From Pseudoalteromonas distincta (lineage in GTDB: Bacteria > Pseudomonadota > Gammaproteobacteria > Enterobacterales > Alteromonadaceae), in contig NZ_JWIG01000013.1 in assembly GCF_000814675.1 (NCBI RefSeq), forward strand, positions 1-64,000: DNA of 64,000 nt, read 5' to 3'. Both the position numbers and the translations under genes were made by a program. The stretch's first letter is position 1, and every line of letters begins with the position of its first letter. Below are positions 36,993 to 46,352 of the stretch, piece by piece. Under the pieces are notes generated by a model. That model was given only the letters and a program-made list of their open reading frames with translations, did no database searches and was not told the origin of the DNA.

Positions 36993-38416
36993 TGGCACAT
37001 TACCTTAATTATATAGGCGGTCAATGGCTTAATGCTGATACCCATATAGATGTAATTAATCCTGCATCTGGGCAGTTATACGCAACAATTGCCAGTGCGA
37101 CGATTAACGATGCCGATAAAGCGATGGCAGCGGCTAGACAATGCGTTAATAGCGGCGAGTTAAACGATATACGCCCTGCGATGCGCGCACACTGGATGCT
37201 CAATGCGGCGCAAGCAATACGAGATATTGCTGATGAAGGGGCGCTCGAGCTATGTCGCGAAAATGGTAAATCTTTGCAAGATGCTAAAGACGAATTTTTA
37301 GAATCGGCTCGCTATTTTGAATACTACGCAGGTATGGCGGATAAACTCGAAGGTACCTCTATTCCGCTTGGTAAAGACTACATTGATTTTACTCAATATG
37401 TGCCTATGGGTGTATCGGTTCAAATAGTGCCTTGGAATTTTCCAGTGTCTATTTGTGCACGCTCTTTAGCCCCGGCGCTTGCTGCAGGTAATGCCGTAGT
37501 TATTAAATCCCCTGAAATATCACCTGTAGGCATGGTGTATTTAATTAGGGCACTTGAAAACTGTGGTTTTCCTAAGGGATCAATAAACTTACTTTGCGGA
37601 AAAGGCTCAGTTATAGGTAACCATTTAGTTGAACACGCTGAAGTAAATCAAATTGTTTTTACGGGTTCAGTGCCTACAGGGCAGCATATTCTTAAAGCGT
37701 CTGCTGCGAGAGCAACACCTTCAGTAATGGAATTAGGCGGTAAATCTGCCGCTATTGTTTTACATGATGCTGACTTACAAAACGTTGTATGCAGTGTACG
37801 CAGCGGGATATTTTTTAATGCTGGACAAGTTTGCTCTGCTATGTCGCGTTTATTAGTACATAAAAGCCGTTATACAGAAGTGAAAGACGCAGTGGTAAAA
37901 ATGGCTGAAAGCTTATTGATTGGCTCTGGCGAAGAGCAAGCTGATTTAACGCCTGTTGTCTCAAAAGCGCAGCAAATCAGTGTTATGGCAATGATCGAGC
38001 AAGCTAAAAAAGAAGGCGCAAAAATCATCACCGGTGGCTATATACCTGATATGCCTGGCTACTTTGTAGCACCAACCATAATTGAAGCAACGCCAGAAAT
38101 GACAATAGCGCAAGAAGAAGTATTTGGCCCTGTACTTGTTGTTATGCCGTTTGATACAGACACTGAAGCTGTTGCTATTGCTAATGGAACCGACTTTGGT
38201 TTAGTTGCGGGTGTGTTTGGTGAGGGCTTAAACCATGTATTTAATGTTGCTCAGCAACTTAGAGGTGGCCAAGTGTTTGTTAATGAATGGTTTGCCGGTG
38301 GTATTGAAACCCCTTTTGGTGGTGTGGGCTTGTCTGGCTTTGGGCGAGAAAAAGGCCAAGAAGCAATTTATAGCTATGTTCAAACCCGCAATATTGCGAT
38401 TCGTTTGCATCATTAA
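36992..38416 (+). CDS. NAD(P)-dependent aldehyde dehydrogenase
   Basis: The classical ALDH features are present: IVPWNFPVS (cofactor loop), VFTGSVPTG, the general base Glu in VMELGGKSA, the catalytic Cys in FNAGQVCSAMSRLLV, and EEVFGPVLVV. The ATG at 36992 shares one base with the Rieske stop (TGATG), implying translational coupling; a GTG at 36989 is an alternative. It probably oxidises an aldehyde made by the oxygenase, as betaine-aldehyde or malic-semialdehyde dehydrogenases do in comparable pathways. Confidence 0.9.
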   Translation: MAHYLNYIGGQWLNADTHIDVINPASGQLYATIASATINDADKAMAAARQCVNSGELNDIRPAMRAHWMLNAAQAIRDIADEGALELCRENGKSLQDAKDEFLESARYFEYYAGMADKLEGTSIPLGKDYIDFTQYVPMGVSVQIVPWNFPVSICARSLAPALAAGNAVVIKSPEISPVGMVYLIRALENCGFPKGSINLLCGKGSVIGNHLVEHAEVNQIVFTGSVPTGQHILKASAARATPSVMELGGKSAAIVLHDADLQNVVCSVRSGIFFNAGQVCSAMSRLLVHKSRYTEVKDAVVKMAESLLIGSGEEQADLTPVVSKAQQISVMAMIEQAKKEGAKIITGGYIPDMPGYFVAPTIIEATPEMTIAQEEVFGPVLVVMPFDTDTEAVAIANGTDFGLVAGVFGEGLNHVFNVAQQLRGGQVFVNEWFAGGIETPFGGVGLSGFGREKGQEAIYSYVQTRNIAIRLHH

Positions 38417-38515
38417 AACAATATTTCGGCTTGTTACTCGCATTCACTTCTTATTTTTTTATTCAATAAAGTGAATGCAACAGGTGTTTTAAATAAAGTC
38501 AGTAGGATGAGAGAT

Positions 38516-39928
38516 ATGAAAAAATGGCTCTGTATTATTTGTGGTCTTATTTACGATGAGGCTCAAGGCTGGCCAGCTGATGGCATTTTACCAGGCACTC
38601 GTTGGGAAGATGTACCAGAAGATTGGGTCTGCCCAGATTGTTTAGTAGGTAAAGCTGATTTTGAAATGATGGAGATCACACAAGACGACGTTCAAGTAGC
38701 GAGTCATGTGGAGCTAATCGAGCAGGCTCAACCTATTGCAGCACAAGACCTAAAATCAGATATTACTTTAAAACCGATTGTTATTATTGGCAGTGGGCAT
38801 AGTGGTTATCAAGTAGCGGCAGCACTTCGTAAGCAATCTTCAACGGTCCCTATTACTGTTATTACTGCTGATAACGGCGCGCTTTATAGTAAACCGGCAC
38901 TATCTAATTCATTTGCATTAGGTAAAAGTTGTGACGATTTACAAAATGAAAGTGCGTTAGAGTGGGAGCAAAGGCTTAATATTCGTGTCTACCCTCATAC
39001 TCGAGTAGAAAAGATTGATAGGAATAAGCAGACCCTAAATACTAATATTGGCAGCTATGAATATAGCAAGTTAGTACTAGCCACTGGTGCTTCTGCTATT
39101 AAAATCCCGATTGCTGGCGATTGTAGTAATGTATTAAGTATTAATGATTTAACAGACTATCGCTGTTTTAAAAATGAGCTTACAGGAAAAAAACGCATCG
39201 CTATTCTAGGTGATGGTTTAATTGGCTGTGAATTTGCCAACGATTTGAGTGCAAGTGGTTATGACGTGAGTGTAATTGGTTTAGGTAAATGGCCAATTGA
39301 GCGCTTAATTCCACAAATATTAGGAGAGCGTTTAAAGAAATCATTGACCGATATTGGGGTTTCTTGGTTTTTAGAAGACAGTATTTCTCATATTGACGCT
39401 GAGCCTGATGGAAGTTCTCAATTACATTTACAAAGTGGAAAAGTAATTGAAGCTGATTTAGTTATATCGGCCGTTGGCTTAAAAGCAAATACAGCATTAG
39501 CAGAGCAAGCTGGCCTTGAAGTTGGCCGAGGTATAAAGGTTAACGACTATGGTCAAACAAGTGATGAAACTATTTTTTCATTGGGTGATTGCGCCGAAAC
39601 AAGTCAAGGCTGGCAGCCATTTATAGCGCCAATTAATCAGCTTGTGCCTTCATTGGTTTCTTGTTTATTAGGCGACTTGACCAAAGCTATTTTTACATGT
39701 TCACCAGTGATAGTGAAAACTCCAATCATGCCTTTATCTATTTATCCTGCGGCAGTAGGGGCACTTGGTGAGTGGCAAATAGAGCAGATTGAAGATGGTT
39801 TAACTGCTCGGTTTTATTCTGTTGATGGTTTATTACTAGGTTTTGCCCTTTTGGGTAAACAAGCTCAGATAAATAGAAGCCACTTACTTGAGCAGCTTAA
39901 TACAAAACAGCTTACTGTAGCGGAGTAA
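38516..39928 (+). CDS. Rubredoxin fused to an FAD/NAD(P)H rubredoxin reductase-like domain
   Basis: Residues 1-50 form a rubredoxin with the four iron ligands in CIICG and CPDC (C6, C9, C39, C42). After a linker comes a pyridine nucleotide-disulfide oxidoreductase domain: [18 protein letters not shown] (FAD), [14 protein letters not shown] (NADH), and [10 protein letters not shown]. The N-terminal domain could pass electrons from NAD(P)H to an oxygenase. The start at 38516 is chosen because it begins the rubredoxin fold exactly. Its place in the operon suggests it serves the Rieske enzyme, which has no ferredoxin-type reductase nearby. Confidence 0.88.
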   Translation: MKKWLCIICGLIYDEAQGWPADGILPGTRWEDVPEDWVCPDCLVGKADFEMMEITQDDVQVASHVELIEQAQPIAAQDLKSDITLKPIVIIGSGHSGYQVAAALRKQSSTVPITVITADNGALYSKPALSNSFALGKSCDDLQNESALEWEQRLNIRVYPHTRVEKIDRNKQTLNTNIGSYEYSKLVLATGASAIKIPIAGDCSNVLSINDLTDYRCFKNELTGKKRIAILGDGLIGCEFANDLSASGYDVSVIGLGKWPIERLIPQILGERLKKSLTDIGVSWFLEDSISHIDAEPDGSSQLHLQSGKVIEADLVISAVGLKANTALAEQAGLEVGRGIKVNDYGQTSDETIFSLGDCAETSQGWQPFIAPINQLVPSLVSCLLGDLTKAIFTCSPVIVKTPIMPLSIYPAAVGALGEWQIEQIEDGLTARFYSVDGLLLGFALLGKQAQINRSHLLEQLNTKQLTVAE

Positions 39929-39931
39929 TAA

Positions 39932-41254
39932 ATGATTCATTTACCAAACGATGATGCTACATGTGGTTGGTATCATGCAATAACTAAAACACCAGAAAAA
40001 CCTAGACTAACAGGTGAACAAACTGCCGATTACGTTGTACTAGGTGGCGGGTTCGCTGGACTTGCAATGGCTAGGCGACTAGCTTTGCATGCGCCTAATG
40101 CACGTATTATATTGATTGATGCGCAGCGTATTGGGCAAGGAGCATCGGGTCGAAACTCAGGCTTTGTAATTGATCTACCGCATAAATTTTCATTAGAGCA
40201 TCCAGATCCTGCGCATAAGCAAAAGCTACTTAAGCTTAATCGCTCAGCGATTGATCAGCTTTCGAGTTTAGTGTCGAAATATAAGATTGATTGCCAATGG
40301 TCTGCAGCTGGTAAATATCAAGGTGCAGTCGGTGAGCGTGGTGAAGCTTACTTAGATCATTTTGAACACTTAATGAAAGATTTAGGTGAGCCTTACCAAC
40401 ATATAAATGGAGATGATCTTTCTAAAGTATTGGGTACAAACTATTACAGTCGCGCTATTTATACACCTGGTGGTTATTTAGTTCAGCCTGCGGCTTTAGC
40501 ATGCGGGTTAGGAGATAACCTTCCTGATAATGTTGAGGTATTAGAAAACTCGCCAATAAATAACTTATCTAAAGAGCATGGGAAGTGGCTACTGCACTCT
40601 AAGCATGGTGTAGTTAAAACACCTAAGTTACTGCTTGGTACTAGTATATTTACGCGAGAGTTTGGCTTTTTAAAAAATCGATTATTACCTGTCATGACTT
40701 TTGCTAGTTGGACCAGGCCTTTAAACGATGATGAAATGAAAGCGTATACAGGGTTGTTAGATTGGGGCTTAACACCCGCAGATCATGCTGGCACAACGAT
40801 AAGAATGACAGCAGATCGCCGCATATTAATTCGTAATACTTACAAGCATGTCGATAAATACGGTGCTAGTTCCACTGTAAATGAAAATGTGCGTAAACAG
40901 ATTCAGGATGATCACCGTAAAGTGTTTTTAGCACGTTATCCTCAGTTAATTGACGTTCCTTTTACCCATTCGTGGGGAGGTACTTATGCAATTTCTCGTA
41001 ATTTTACCAACTTTTTTGGCGAATTAGATGATGGCGTATATGCCAGTGCATGTGATAACGGTGTAGGCATTGCGTGGGGGACAGTATCAGGAACATTATT
41101 AGCAGATTTAGTGATGGGCGAACAATCAGAATCCCTCGACGATATTCAACACGTTACAGGTATGCCCAGCCTTAATCCTCCAGAGCCGTTTTTAGGTATT
41201 GGTGTTAAAAGCCGAATTAGTTTAGCTAAATGGTTAAGCCGGAGCGAAATATGA
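39932..41254 (+). CDS. FAD-dependent amine/amino-acid oxidoreductase (DAO family)
   Basis: The dinucleotide motif VVLGGGFAGLAMARRLA is followed by QRIGQGASGRNSGFV, the block seen in gamma-glutamylputrescine oxidase and glycine/sarcosine oxidase relatives. The C-terminal FAD-contact segment is YASACDNGVGIAWGTVSG. It would oxidise a secondary or primary amine. It starts 3 bases after the preceding gene and its stop overlaps the cupin start. A role in removing N-methyl groups or oxidising an amine product fits the operon, but the substrate is not known. Confidence 0.85.
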   Translation: MIHLPNDDATCGWYHAITKTPEKPRLTGEQTADYVVLGGGFAGLAMARRLALHAPNARIILIDAQRIGQGASGRNSGFVIDLPHKFSLEHPDPAHKQKLLKLNRSAIDQLSSLVSKYKIDCQWSAAGKYQGAVGERGEAYLDHFEHLMKDLGEPYQHINGDDLSKVLGTNYYSRAIYTPGGYLVQPAALACGLGDNLPDNVEVLENSPINNLSKEHGKWLLHSKHGVVKTPKLLLGTSIFTREFGFLKNRLLPVMTFASWTRPLNDDEMKAYTGLLDWGLTPADHAGTTIRMTADRRILIRNTYKHVDKYGASSTVNENVRKQIQDDHRKVFLARYPQLIDVPFTHSWGGTYAISRNFTNFFGELDDGVYASACDNGVGIAWGTVSGTLLADLVMGEQSESLDDIQHVTGMPSLNPPEPFLGIGVKSRISLAKWLSRSEI

Positions 41255-41601
41255 AACAAGTTAAATTAGTAGACAGCAAAAATCTAGATTTTAATGTTAG
41301 AGGGGAGACCCTTGGTATGGCTTATGTTGCACGTGCTTTAAGCACAGAAATATCACCTCACATTGGAGTGGGTTTTGCTAAGTGGGAAGGGGCGAAAGTT
41401 GCTTGGACCGTTTTATACGATGAAGTTATTTTTGTAATTGAAGGGTGCTTTGAGCTAACTGCAAATGGAGAAACGCATTTGGTTCATCCGGGTCAAATGT
41501 TATGGATACCTGAGAATACAGAATTGGTATACGGCGGGCATGCGTTATTTGGCTATGTGGTACACCCAGGTAATTGGAAAGAAATACATGGAATAGTTTA
41601 A
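41251..41601 (+). CDS. EutQ-like cupin protein
   Basis: This 116-residue single-domain cupin (start MKQVKLVDSK) has the core YDEVIFVIEGCFELTANGETHLVHPGQMLWIPENTELVYGG broken over two motifs. It resembles the C-terminal cupin of EutQ from ethanolamine utilisation. The ATG overlaps the oxidoreductase stop (ATGA) and GGAG precedes it. It may act on or sense a small intermediate. Of the usual cupin metal ligands only some can be seen, so catalysis is uncertain. Confidence 0.8.
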   Translation: MKQVKLVDSKNLDFNVRGETLGMAYVARALSTEISPHIGVGFAKWEGAKVAWTVLYDEVIFVIEGCFELTANGETHLVHPGQMLWIPENTELVYGGHALFGYVVHPGNWKEIHGIV

Positions 41602-41626
41602 TTTTTAAATCTACACATAGTTCCTG

Positions 41627-41659
41627 AGCCCTTAGTGCAACCAAACTAAGGGCTTTTTT
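41627..41659 (+). terminator. Rho-independent terminator of the Rieske operon
   Basis: AGCCCTTAG and CTAAGGGCT pair and a T run follows, 26 bases past the cupin stop. Confidence 0.85.
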
Positions 41660-41711
41660 AGTATATTAGAAGAACTCAATTTTTGTAATTTAGGTAAATT
41701 TAAAACCAAAT

Positions 41712-41842
41712 ATTAGACTAAAGTCTATAGGTTAGATTTATTCACTTATTAGGTTTGTTTTTATCGTTTGTCGGTTTTGTGTTAATTCTCTAAAGTTTAG
41801 TCGTCGGCAACAAGTACGACTTAACTAATTAGGAATATAATC
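41712..41842 (+). promoter_or_regulatory. Conserved leader/promoter block, cassette copy C
   Basis: This block matches the leaders at 27098 and 30049 almost base for base, although the following coding region has diverged more. It again has AGACTAAAGTCT, a CGTCGGCAAC variant of the second palindrome, and AAGTACGACTT. Confidence 0.7.
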
Positions 41843-42253
41843 ATGAAATTTACACTTTTAAAAACCATCGCTCTTGGCTCATTATTAACTTGCTCAGCTG
41901 CTGCAATGGCTAATCAAGGTGATTATAAATTAATGGTTATTGAAGACTCTGTAACTGCAGCACCCGCATTTGAAAAATCATTTAATAGCTGTGCTATAAA
42001 TGTTGAAGCAAGAAACTACGAAGAAGCAGAAGCTATTTGTACACAAGCTATTGCATTGCTTAAGCAAAGCCATGGTCCGCGTTTAAAAGTACGTGAACTT
42101 ACATCGTTTGCATTAAGTAACCGTGGTGTAGCACGTATTAAGGCTCAAAAAGACACTGCTGGTATTTCTGATTTATATGAAGCAGTTCAAATTTCTAAAA
42201 ACTCACTTGTAACGCATAACTTAACTCGCGCTAAAAAAGAGTTATCTCTTTGA
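41843..42253 (+). CDS. Small secreted helical (TPR-like) protein, paralog C
   Basis: This 136-residue copy keeps the signal peptide, the two cysteines (FNSCAINV and EAICTQAI) and the end THNLTRAKKELSL. It is clearly more divergent from A and B than they are from each other, with changes such as EDSVTAAPAFEKS and KQSHGPRLKVREL. It lies about 11 kb from copy B, after the catabolic operon. Function is unknown; the shared leader suggests common regulation. Confidence 0.8.
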   Translation: MKFTLLKTIALGSLLTCSAAAMANQGDYKLMVIEDSVTAAPAFEKSFNSCAINVEARNYEEAEAICTQAIALLKQSHGPRLKVRELTSFALSNRGVARIKAQKDTAGISDLYEAVQISKNSLVTHNLTRAKKELSL

Positions 42254-42297
42254 GATTAACTTTATAGCTTGAATTAGCTGTAAAATTTGCGAGTAGC

Positions 42298-42335
42298 AAA
42301 ACCCCACGTTAGGTAAAGTTTAACGTGGGGTTTTT
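42298..42335 (+). terminator. Rho-independent terminator, cassette copy C
   Basis: AAACCCCACGTTA and TAACGTGGGGTTT form a stem followed by T residues. Confidence 0.85.
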
Positions 42336-42804
42336 GTATTTGTATTAAAAACACATTTGCTTACAAAAAACTCTCTACCACCAACCCCCTTTAAACTTGG
42401 TACATATAGCTTATATTAGTGAATAAAAGTGAATAGTATGTTTATTTAATTAACAAATGTAAGAGCTAAATATAACATGCTGTGTCACTATATAGGTACA
42501 GGGCATGTTAACTTGTTGCCATCCCCCCATAAAAATTCAATAAATTTCTGTTGTTTAAATTTATACCAACCTACATAAATCTTTGAGTAATTTAACAAAT
42601 TAAATTGCACTATAACGTCGTTAAAATTTTATTTAAAACAACTAGATACAAAAATTTTTGCCTCGTTCTAGCATAATTTCTTAACGTTAACTAGAACCCA
42701 TAGATAAGCAGATTGGCATTACTTATTTTGTATTAAAGTAACTTATTTAATTTATAACAATATGATTTTTAATAATAATTAAAGTGCAAAAAAGAAGTCT
42801 TTGT
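42336..42804. other. AT-rich intergenic region
   Basis: About 470 bases without a supported gene or recognised site; it should contain the promoter of the lipoprotein gene downstream. Confidence 0.35.
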
Positions 42805-44292
42805 ATGTTTTTTAAAAAAAGTCAGTTAGCTATTTCATTAGCGTTTACGCTAGGCCTTGTTGGATGTGGTGGCGGTGATAAAGCGGCCGTTGTAGAGCCA
42901 GTTGTAGCTAAGCCAGATCCCGTAAAAGTAGATCCCGTAGAAGTTAACACTATCTCTCTTACTGGAAAGGTCATAGATGGTTATGTATCTGGTGCAATAG
43001 TATGGCTGGATATTGATGGCGATGGTATTTTTGATGAGCAATCAGAACCTTCTGTAGTCTCTGAAGAATCGGGTAATTATAGTTTTAATTTTACAGAAGA
43101 GCAGGCGCTGTGTGTGCCGTATTCAACTATGTACGTTGATGTACCGGTTGGCGCAATTGACGAGGACTTAGGAGAGGTAACACAAGCGTATCAAATGTCA
43201 TTTCCACCCTCAATTGAGGCTTTGACTGATGAAGATATTCGAAATATATCACCTTTAACAACCGTTATTTGGGAGCAGTTGAGCCTTCAATTACAAAAAA
43301 GTGGTAACAATAATTTAAGTTGTGATGCACTTAAAGAAAATACTGAACTACTTGCAAACCTTCAAAGCGAAATAACAAATGTTATGCAAAACTTGGTTGC
43401 GCATTATAATTTGTCGACAGAGCAAATTTACTCAGATTTTATCGCTACTAACGACAGCGACGCTTACGACAGAGCACAAGCAATTGTTAAGGGACTAAAA
43501 GCGGCCTATAAATTCAAGCAAGAGCTAGATGCTCAGTATCCTGATGCAGAAGAAGTAAGAGCAGTGATTTACCAAGACACAGCAAAAGATGCAGAGTATG
43601 GATTTGAAAATGCATGGTACCGCGATAAAGTTATTTTTGCAGGCGCTGAACTTATTTATGAGCAAGTAAAGCTTCAAAATACAGACGAACTCGACAAAAT
43701 TGACGTTATTTTATCTCGATTGGATTCAACAGATACACCTTGGGGCGAAGAATCGTTAAATGGAAAATTAACAGTTAGAGACAATGTTTACATTAACGCC
43801 GATCGTACTTACCGATGCTCTAGCATTGAGAACGTTAGTTTTGAGCAAAGCAATGTGCTTTATGGCGTTTATAATACAAGCCCATCGGTTAACTTTTCTA
43901 CAGCTGATGAATGCGTTAGTGCTAATTTAGATACACCGTTCGAGCGAGGTTTTAGCATTAGCTATACTGAGTCAGGATCGTTTTACCAAACTGACTTTGC
44001 CTTTAGAGATGAAAATGCCGACTTTCAAACATTATTTAATTGGGTAAATGTTAAAGACAAAGCTGCTGATTTAGAAACTCAAGATTTAGTGACCGTACTC
44101 GCTGTTATGCCCTATAAGTTTGATGACGAAACATCTATTGATGCTAGCTTTTGGCGTAAATACAAAACCACAGACAACGTACGTATTATTAAAACAATTG
44201 AAGGGAAATGGTTTAGAGATACCCGCCGAGAAGATGGAACAATGCTGCATGAGTGCGGTGAAAATGGTGTTGACTGGGTGCAATGCGAATAA
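42805..44292 (+). CDS. Large predicted lipoprotein, function unknown
   Basis: A signal peptide ends in lipobox LGLVGC followed by GGG, typical of an envelope lipoprotein. A Pro/Val/Asp-rich linker (VAKPDPVKVDPVEVN) leads to a domain with VSGAIVWLDIDGDGIFDEQSE, an EF-hand or dockerin-like calcium loop. The rest is acidic, with four or more cysteines in the C-terminal half (YRCSSIE, DECVSAN, HECGENG, VQCE). The ATG at 42805 is preferred to a GTG at 42784. I do not recognise a specific family. It is monocistronic, with its own terminator. Confidence 0.75.
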   Translation: MFFKKSQLAISLAFTLGLVGCGGGDKAAVVEPVVAKPDPVKVDPVEVNTISLTGKVIDGYVSGAIVWLDIDGDGIFDEQSEPSVVSEESGNYSFNFTEEQALCVPYSTMYVDVPVGAIDEDLGEVTQAYQMSFPPSIEALTDEDIRNISPLTTVIWEQLSLQLQKSGNNNLSCDALKENTELLANLQSEITNVMQNLVAHYNLSTEQIYSDFIATNDSDAYDRAQAIVKGLKAAYKFKQELDAQYPDAEEVRAVIYQDTAKDAEYGFENAWYRDKVIFAGAELIYEQVKLQNTDELDKIDVILSRLDSTDTPWGEESLNGKLTVRDNVYINADRTYRCSSIENVSFEQSNVLYGVYNTSPSVNFSTADECVSANLDTPFERGFSISYTESGSFYQTDFAFRDENADFQTLFNWVNVKDKAADLETQDLVTVLAVMPYKFDDETSIDASFWRKYKTTDNVRIIKTIEGKWFRDTRREDGTMLHECGENGVDWVQCE

Positions 44293-44324
44293 TTTAAAAA
44301 GCACTTTAATAAATATTAGCTTAG

Positions 44325-44358
44325 TGCCAGTCAGTTAATAACTGACTGGCATTTTTTT
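44325..44358 (+). terminator. Rho-independent terminator after lipoprotein gene
   Basis: TGCCAGTCAGTTA and TAACTGACTGGCA form a perfect 13-bp stem followed by seven T. Confidence 0.9.
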
Positions 44359-44528
44359 GTTTGAAAAAGCTTACTTTTATGTGCGGTTATAACTGTATAC
44401 CTGATGAACTTTATTTTTAATCTGTTTTTTACTCGGGTTTACTGTAAAATTACTGGGTTAACATTTGTTAAGCGATACTTACAATTGTTATTGCTCATTA
44501 AGTATTTAAACTAATTTAAGTAGAGCTT

Positions 44529-44867
44529 ATGATTTTTTATATTATAGGGTTAAGTTTACTTGTTATTATTTTATGCGTTGCACTTTATGTAATTTACAGC
44601 AACGTACATAAAAGTCGGGTAAGAAAATCCAAGGAATACAACGTACTGTTTGATAAAGACACGATAGTTGATGAACTAATCACTCAACTAACAGAAAAAA
44701 ATCAAACACAAGAAAACCAAGATAAAACAGCTAAAGGTAAAGAAGAAATCCTTGCAACATTTGTTGAGTTACATCGCTCTGGTAGCTTTTGCGCACATTT
44801 GAGTGAACAGGAAATTATTTACTTTGTTAAAAAGAAATTAAACATGGAGAGTAATAAAAATGGATAG
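44529..44867 (+). CDS. Small membrane-anchored protein paired with an SPFH-like protein
   Basis: One N-terminal TM segment (FYIIGLSLLVIILCVALYVIY) is followed by a charged soluble part of about 85 residues with helix-rich sequence (ELITQLTEKNQTQENQDK). I recognise no family. It overlaps the next gene by 8 bases, so the two are made together and may interact in the membrane. The ribosome site (AGAG) is weak. Confidence 0.7.
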   Translation: MIFYIIGLSLLVIILCVALYVIYSNVHKSRVRKSKEYNVLFDKDTIVDELITQLTEKNQTQENQDKTAKGKEEILATFVELHRSGSFCAHLSEQEIIYFVKKKLNMESNKNG

Positions 44868-46200
44868 CGAAAAAGCAGTCCCAGCAGTAAAAAGTGACTC
44901 ATTTATGAGTCGATTTGGTCGTCGTAATGTAATTATAGTGTCATCAATTGTTGTTGTATTGGTCGTGATAGCAACCCTTACATCGCAAGTTGTTTCGTGG
45001 AATGAAGCAGATGAGCGTTTAGTACATCAATCGGCTTTTACAGGTAACTTAACCGTAATAAATCAAGCAGGCCCTTACTTAAAAGCATTTGGTAGTACAT
45101 CCGCTTATAAAAAAGTAATTTCGATTAACTTTACGGGCGATGCTGGTGCAACAGCAAGCGCAATTGTGCCGTTAATTCCGATTCGATTTTTAGATACCAC
45201 AACAGGTGGCGCACGAGGTGTTTCTCGTTTTAGATTGCCAGGCAATGTACCTGCAGCAGAGTCGGGTGCTCTACGTGGTTTACTTAAAATACACGAAGAG
45301 TTTGGTTCACAAGAAACATTAATATCTAATTTATTAATGCGTGCAACCACCGAAAATGTAAAAGCGTCGGCGCGAATGATGTCGGTAGAGCAACATTACT
45401 CTGGTGGTAATGGTCAATTAAGCCAAGATTTTGCTGATCAATTAACCAACGGTATTTTTGTTACTGAACAAATTATTAGTACGGGTGAGCGCGATAAATC
45501 TGACGACTTAGGTAATTTAAGTAAACAGCAACGTGTCACTATTAATATTAAAATGGATGATGAGGGTAATACACTGCGTAACGCACCTATTTTAGGCGCT
45601 TACGGTATTACAGTAGTTGATGCCAGCATTATTGATATTGACTACGAAAGCAAAGTAAATGCTCGCCTTGAAGCTCAAAAGCAGGCTGCTGCTGATGAAG
45701 CGCTAGCGCGTCAAAACCTTAAAAAAGCAGAGCAACAAGCGCGTACCGAAGTGGCTTTAGGTGAACAAGCAATTGCTAAGCAACGTGCTGAATCTGAAAA
45801 GCTAAAAATAAAAGAGCAAATTGATGCTGAACGAATTAAGGCAAATGCCATTATTTCTGCACAGCAACGAGTGGCTGTAAAAGCGGAGCTTGCAAAAGAA
45901 CAAGAAGAGATTTTAAAGCAACAACGTTTAGAAGCATTAGGTATGGACGTTTTAGCTGAGGCTCGTTTAAGAGCTAAGTCTGCTGCACTTGATCCAAAGT
46001 ATGTATTTGATGAAACGCTAAAAGCAGAAGTTAAAATTCAAACCGCTTTATTTACAAGCCTAGGTAATAGCCGTTTAGTGCCTGAAATTGTAATAGGCGC
46101 AGGCCAAGGCGATCAAAGTAATGGCTCTGAATTTATGCGTTTATTAGCCGCCGATGCTGCATTAAGCCTTAAAAAGCGTTTAGAAAAAGAGAAAAAATAA
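44860..46200 (+). CDS. SPFH/band-7-like membrane protein with coiled-coil tail
   Basis: One TM segment (VIIVSSIVVVLVVIATLTSQVV) lies near residue 30. A globular region of about 200 residues follows and ends in GAYGITVVDASIIDIDYESKVNARLEAQ. Then comes a long Ala/Glu/Gln/Arg-rich coiled coil (to about residue 370) and a short tail. This order is typical of the stomatin/prohibitin/flotillin group, which form membrane rings or microdomains. The family match is by pattern and is not strong in the first 200 residues. GGAG stands upstream of the ATG. Confidence 0.72.
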   Translation: MDSEKAVPAVKSDSFMSRFGRRNVIIVSSIVVVLVVIATLTSQVVSWNEADERLVHQSAFTGNLTVINQAGPYLKAFGSTSAYKKVISINFTGDAGATASAIVPLIPIRFLDTTTGGARGVSRFRLPGNVPAAESGALRGLLKIHEEFGSQETLISNLLMRATTENVKASARMMSVEQHYSGGNGQLSQDFADQLTNGIFVTEQIISTGERDKSDDLGNLSKQQRVTINIKMDDEGNTLRNAPILGAYGITVVDASIIDIDYESKVNARLEAQKQAAADEALARQNLKKAEQQARTEVALGEQAIAKQRAESEKLKIKEQIDAERIKANAIISAQQRVAVKAELAKEQEEILKQQRLEALGMDVLAEARLRAKSAALDPKYVFDETLKAEVKIQTALFTSLGNSRLVPEIVIGAGQGDQSNGSEFMRLLAADAALSLKKRLEKEKK

Positions 46201-46229
46201 ACGATTAGTTAAGTATTGCACAAACAATA

Positions 46230-46266
46230 AAAACGTTGGCTGATTCGCATTGGCCAGCGTTTTTTA
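46230..46266 (+). terminator. Rho-independent terminator after SPFH-like gene
   Basis: AAACGTTGGC pairs with GCCAGCGTTT with one G-U, followed by a T run. Confidence 0.75.
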
Positions 46267-46352
46267 TTGCGTAAATTTTGTTATTGTATGGTGCGGCTTA
46301 GCTTGTGAAAACAAGCTTTTTAAATTATGAAATAAAAGAGTGAGCAGTACTT

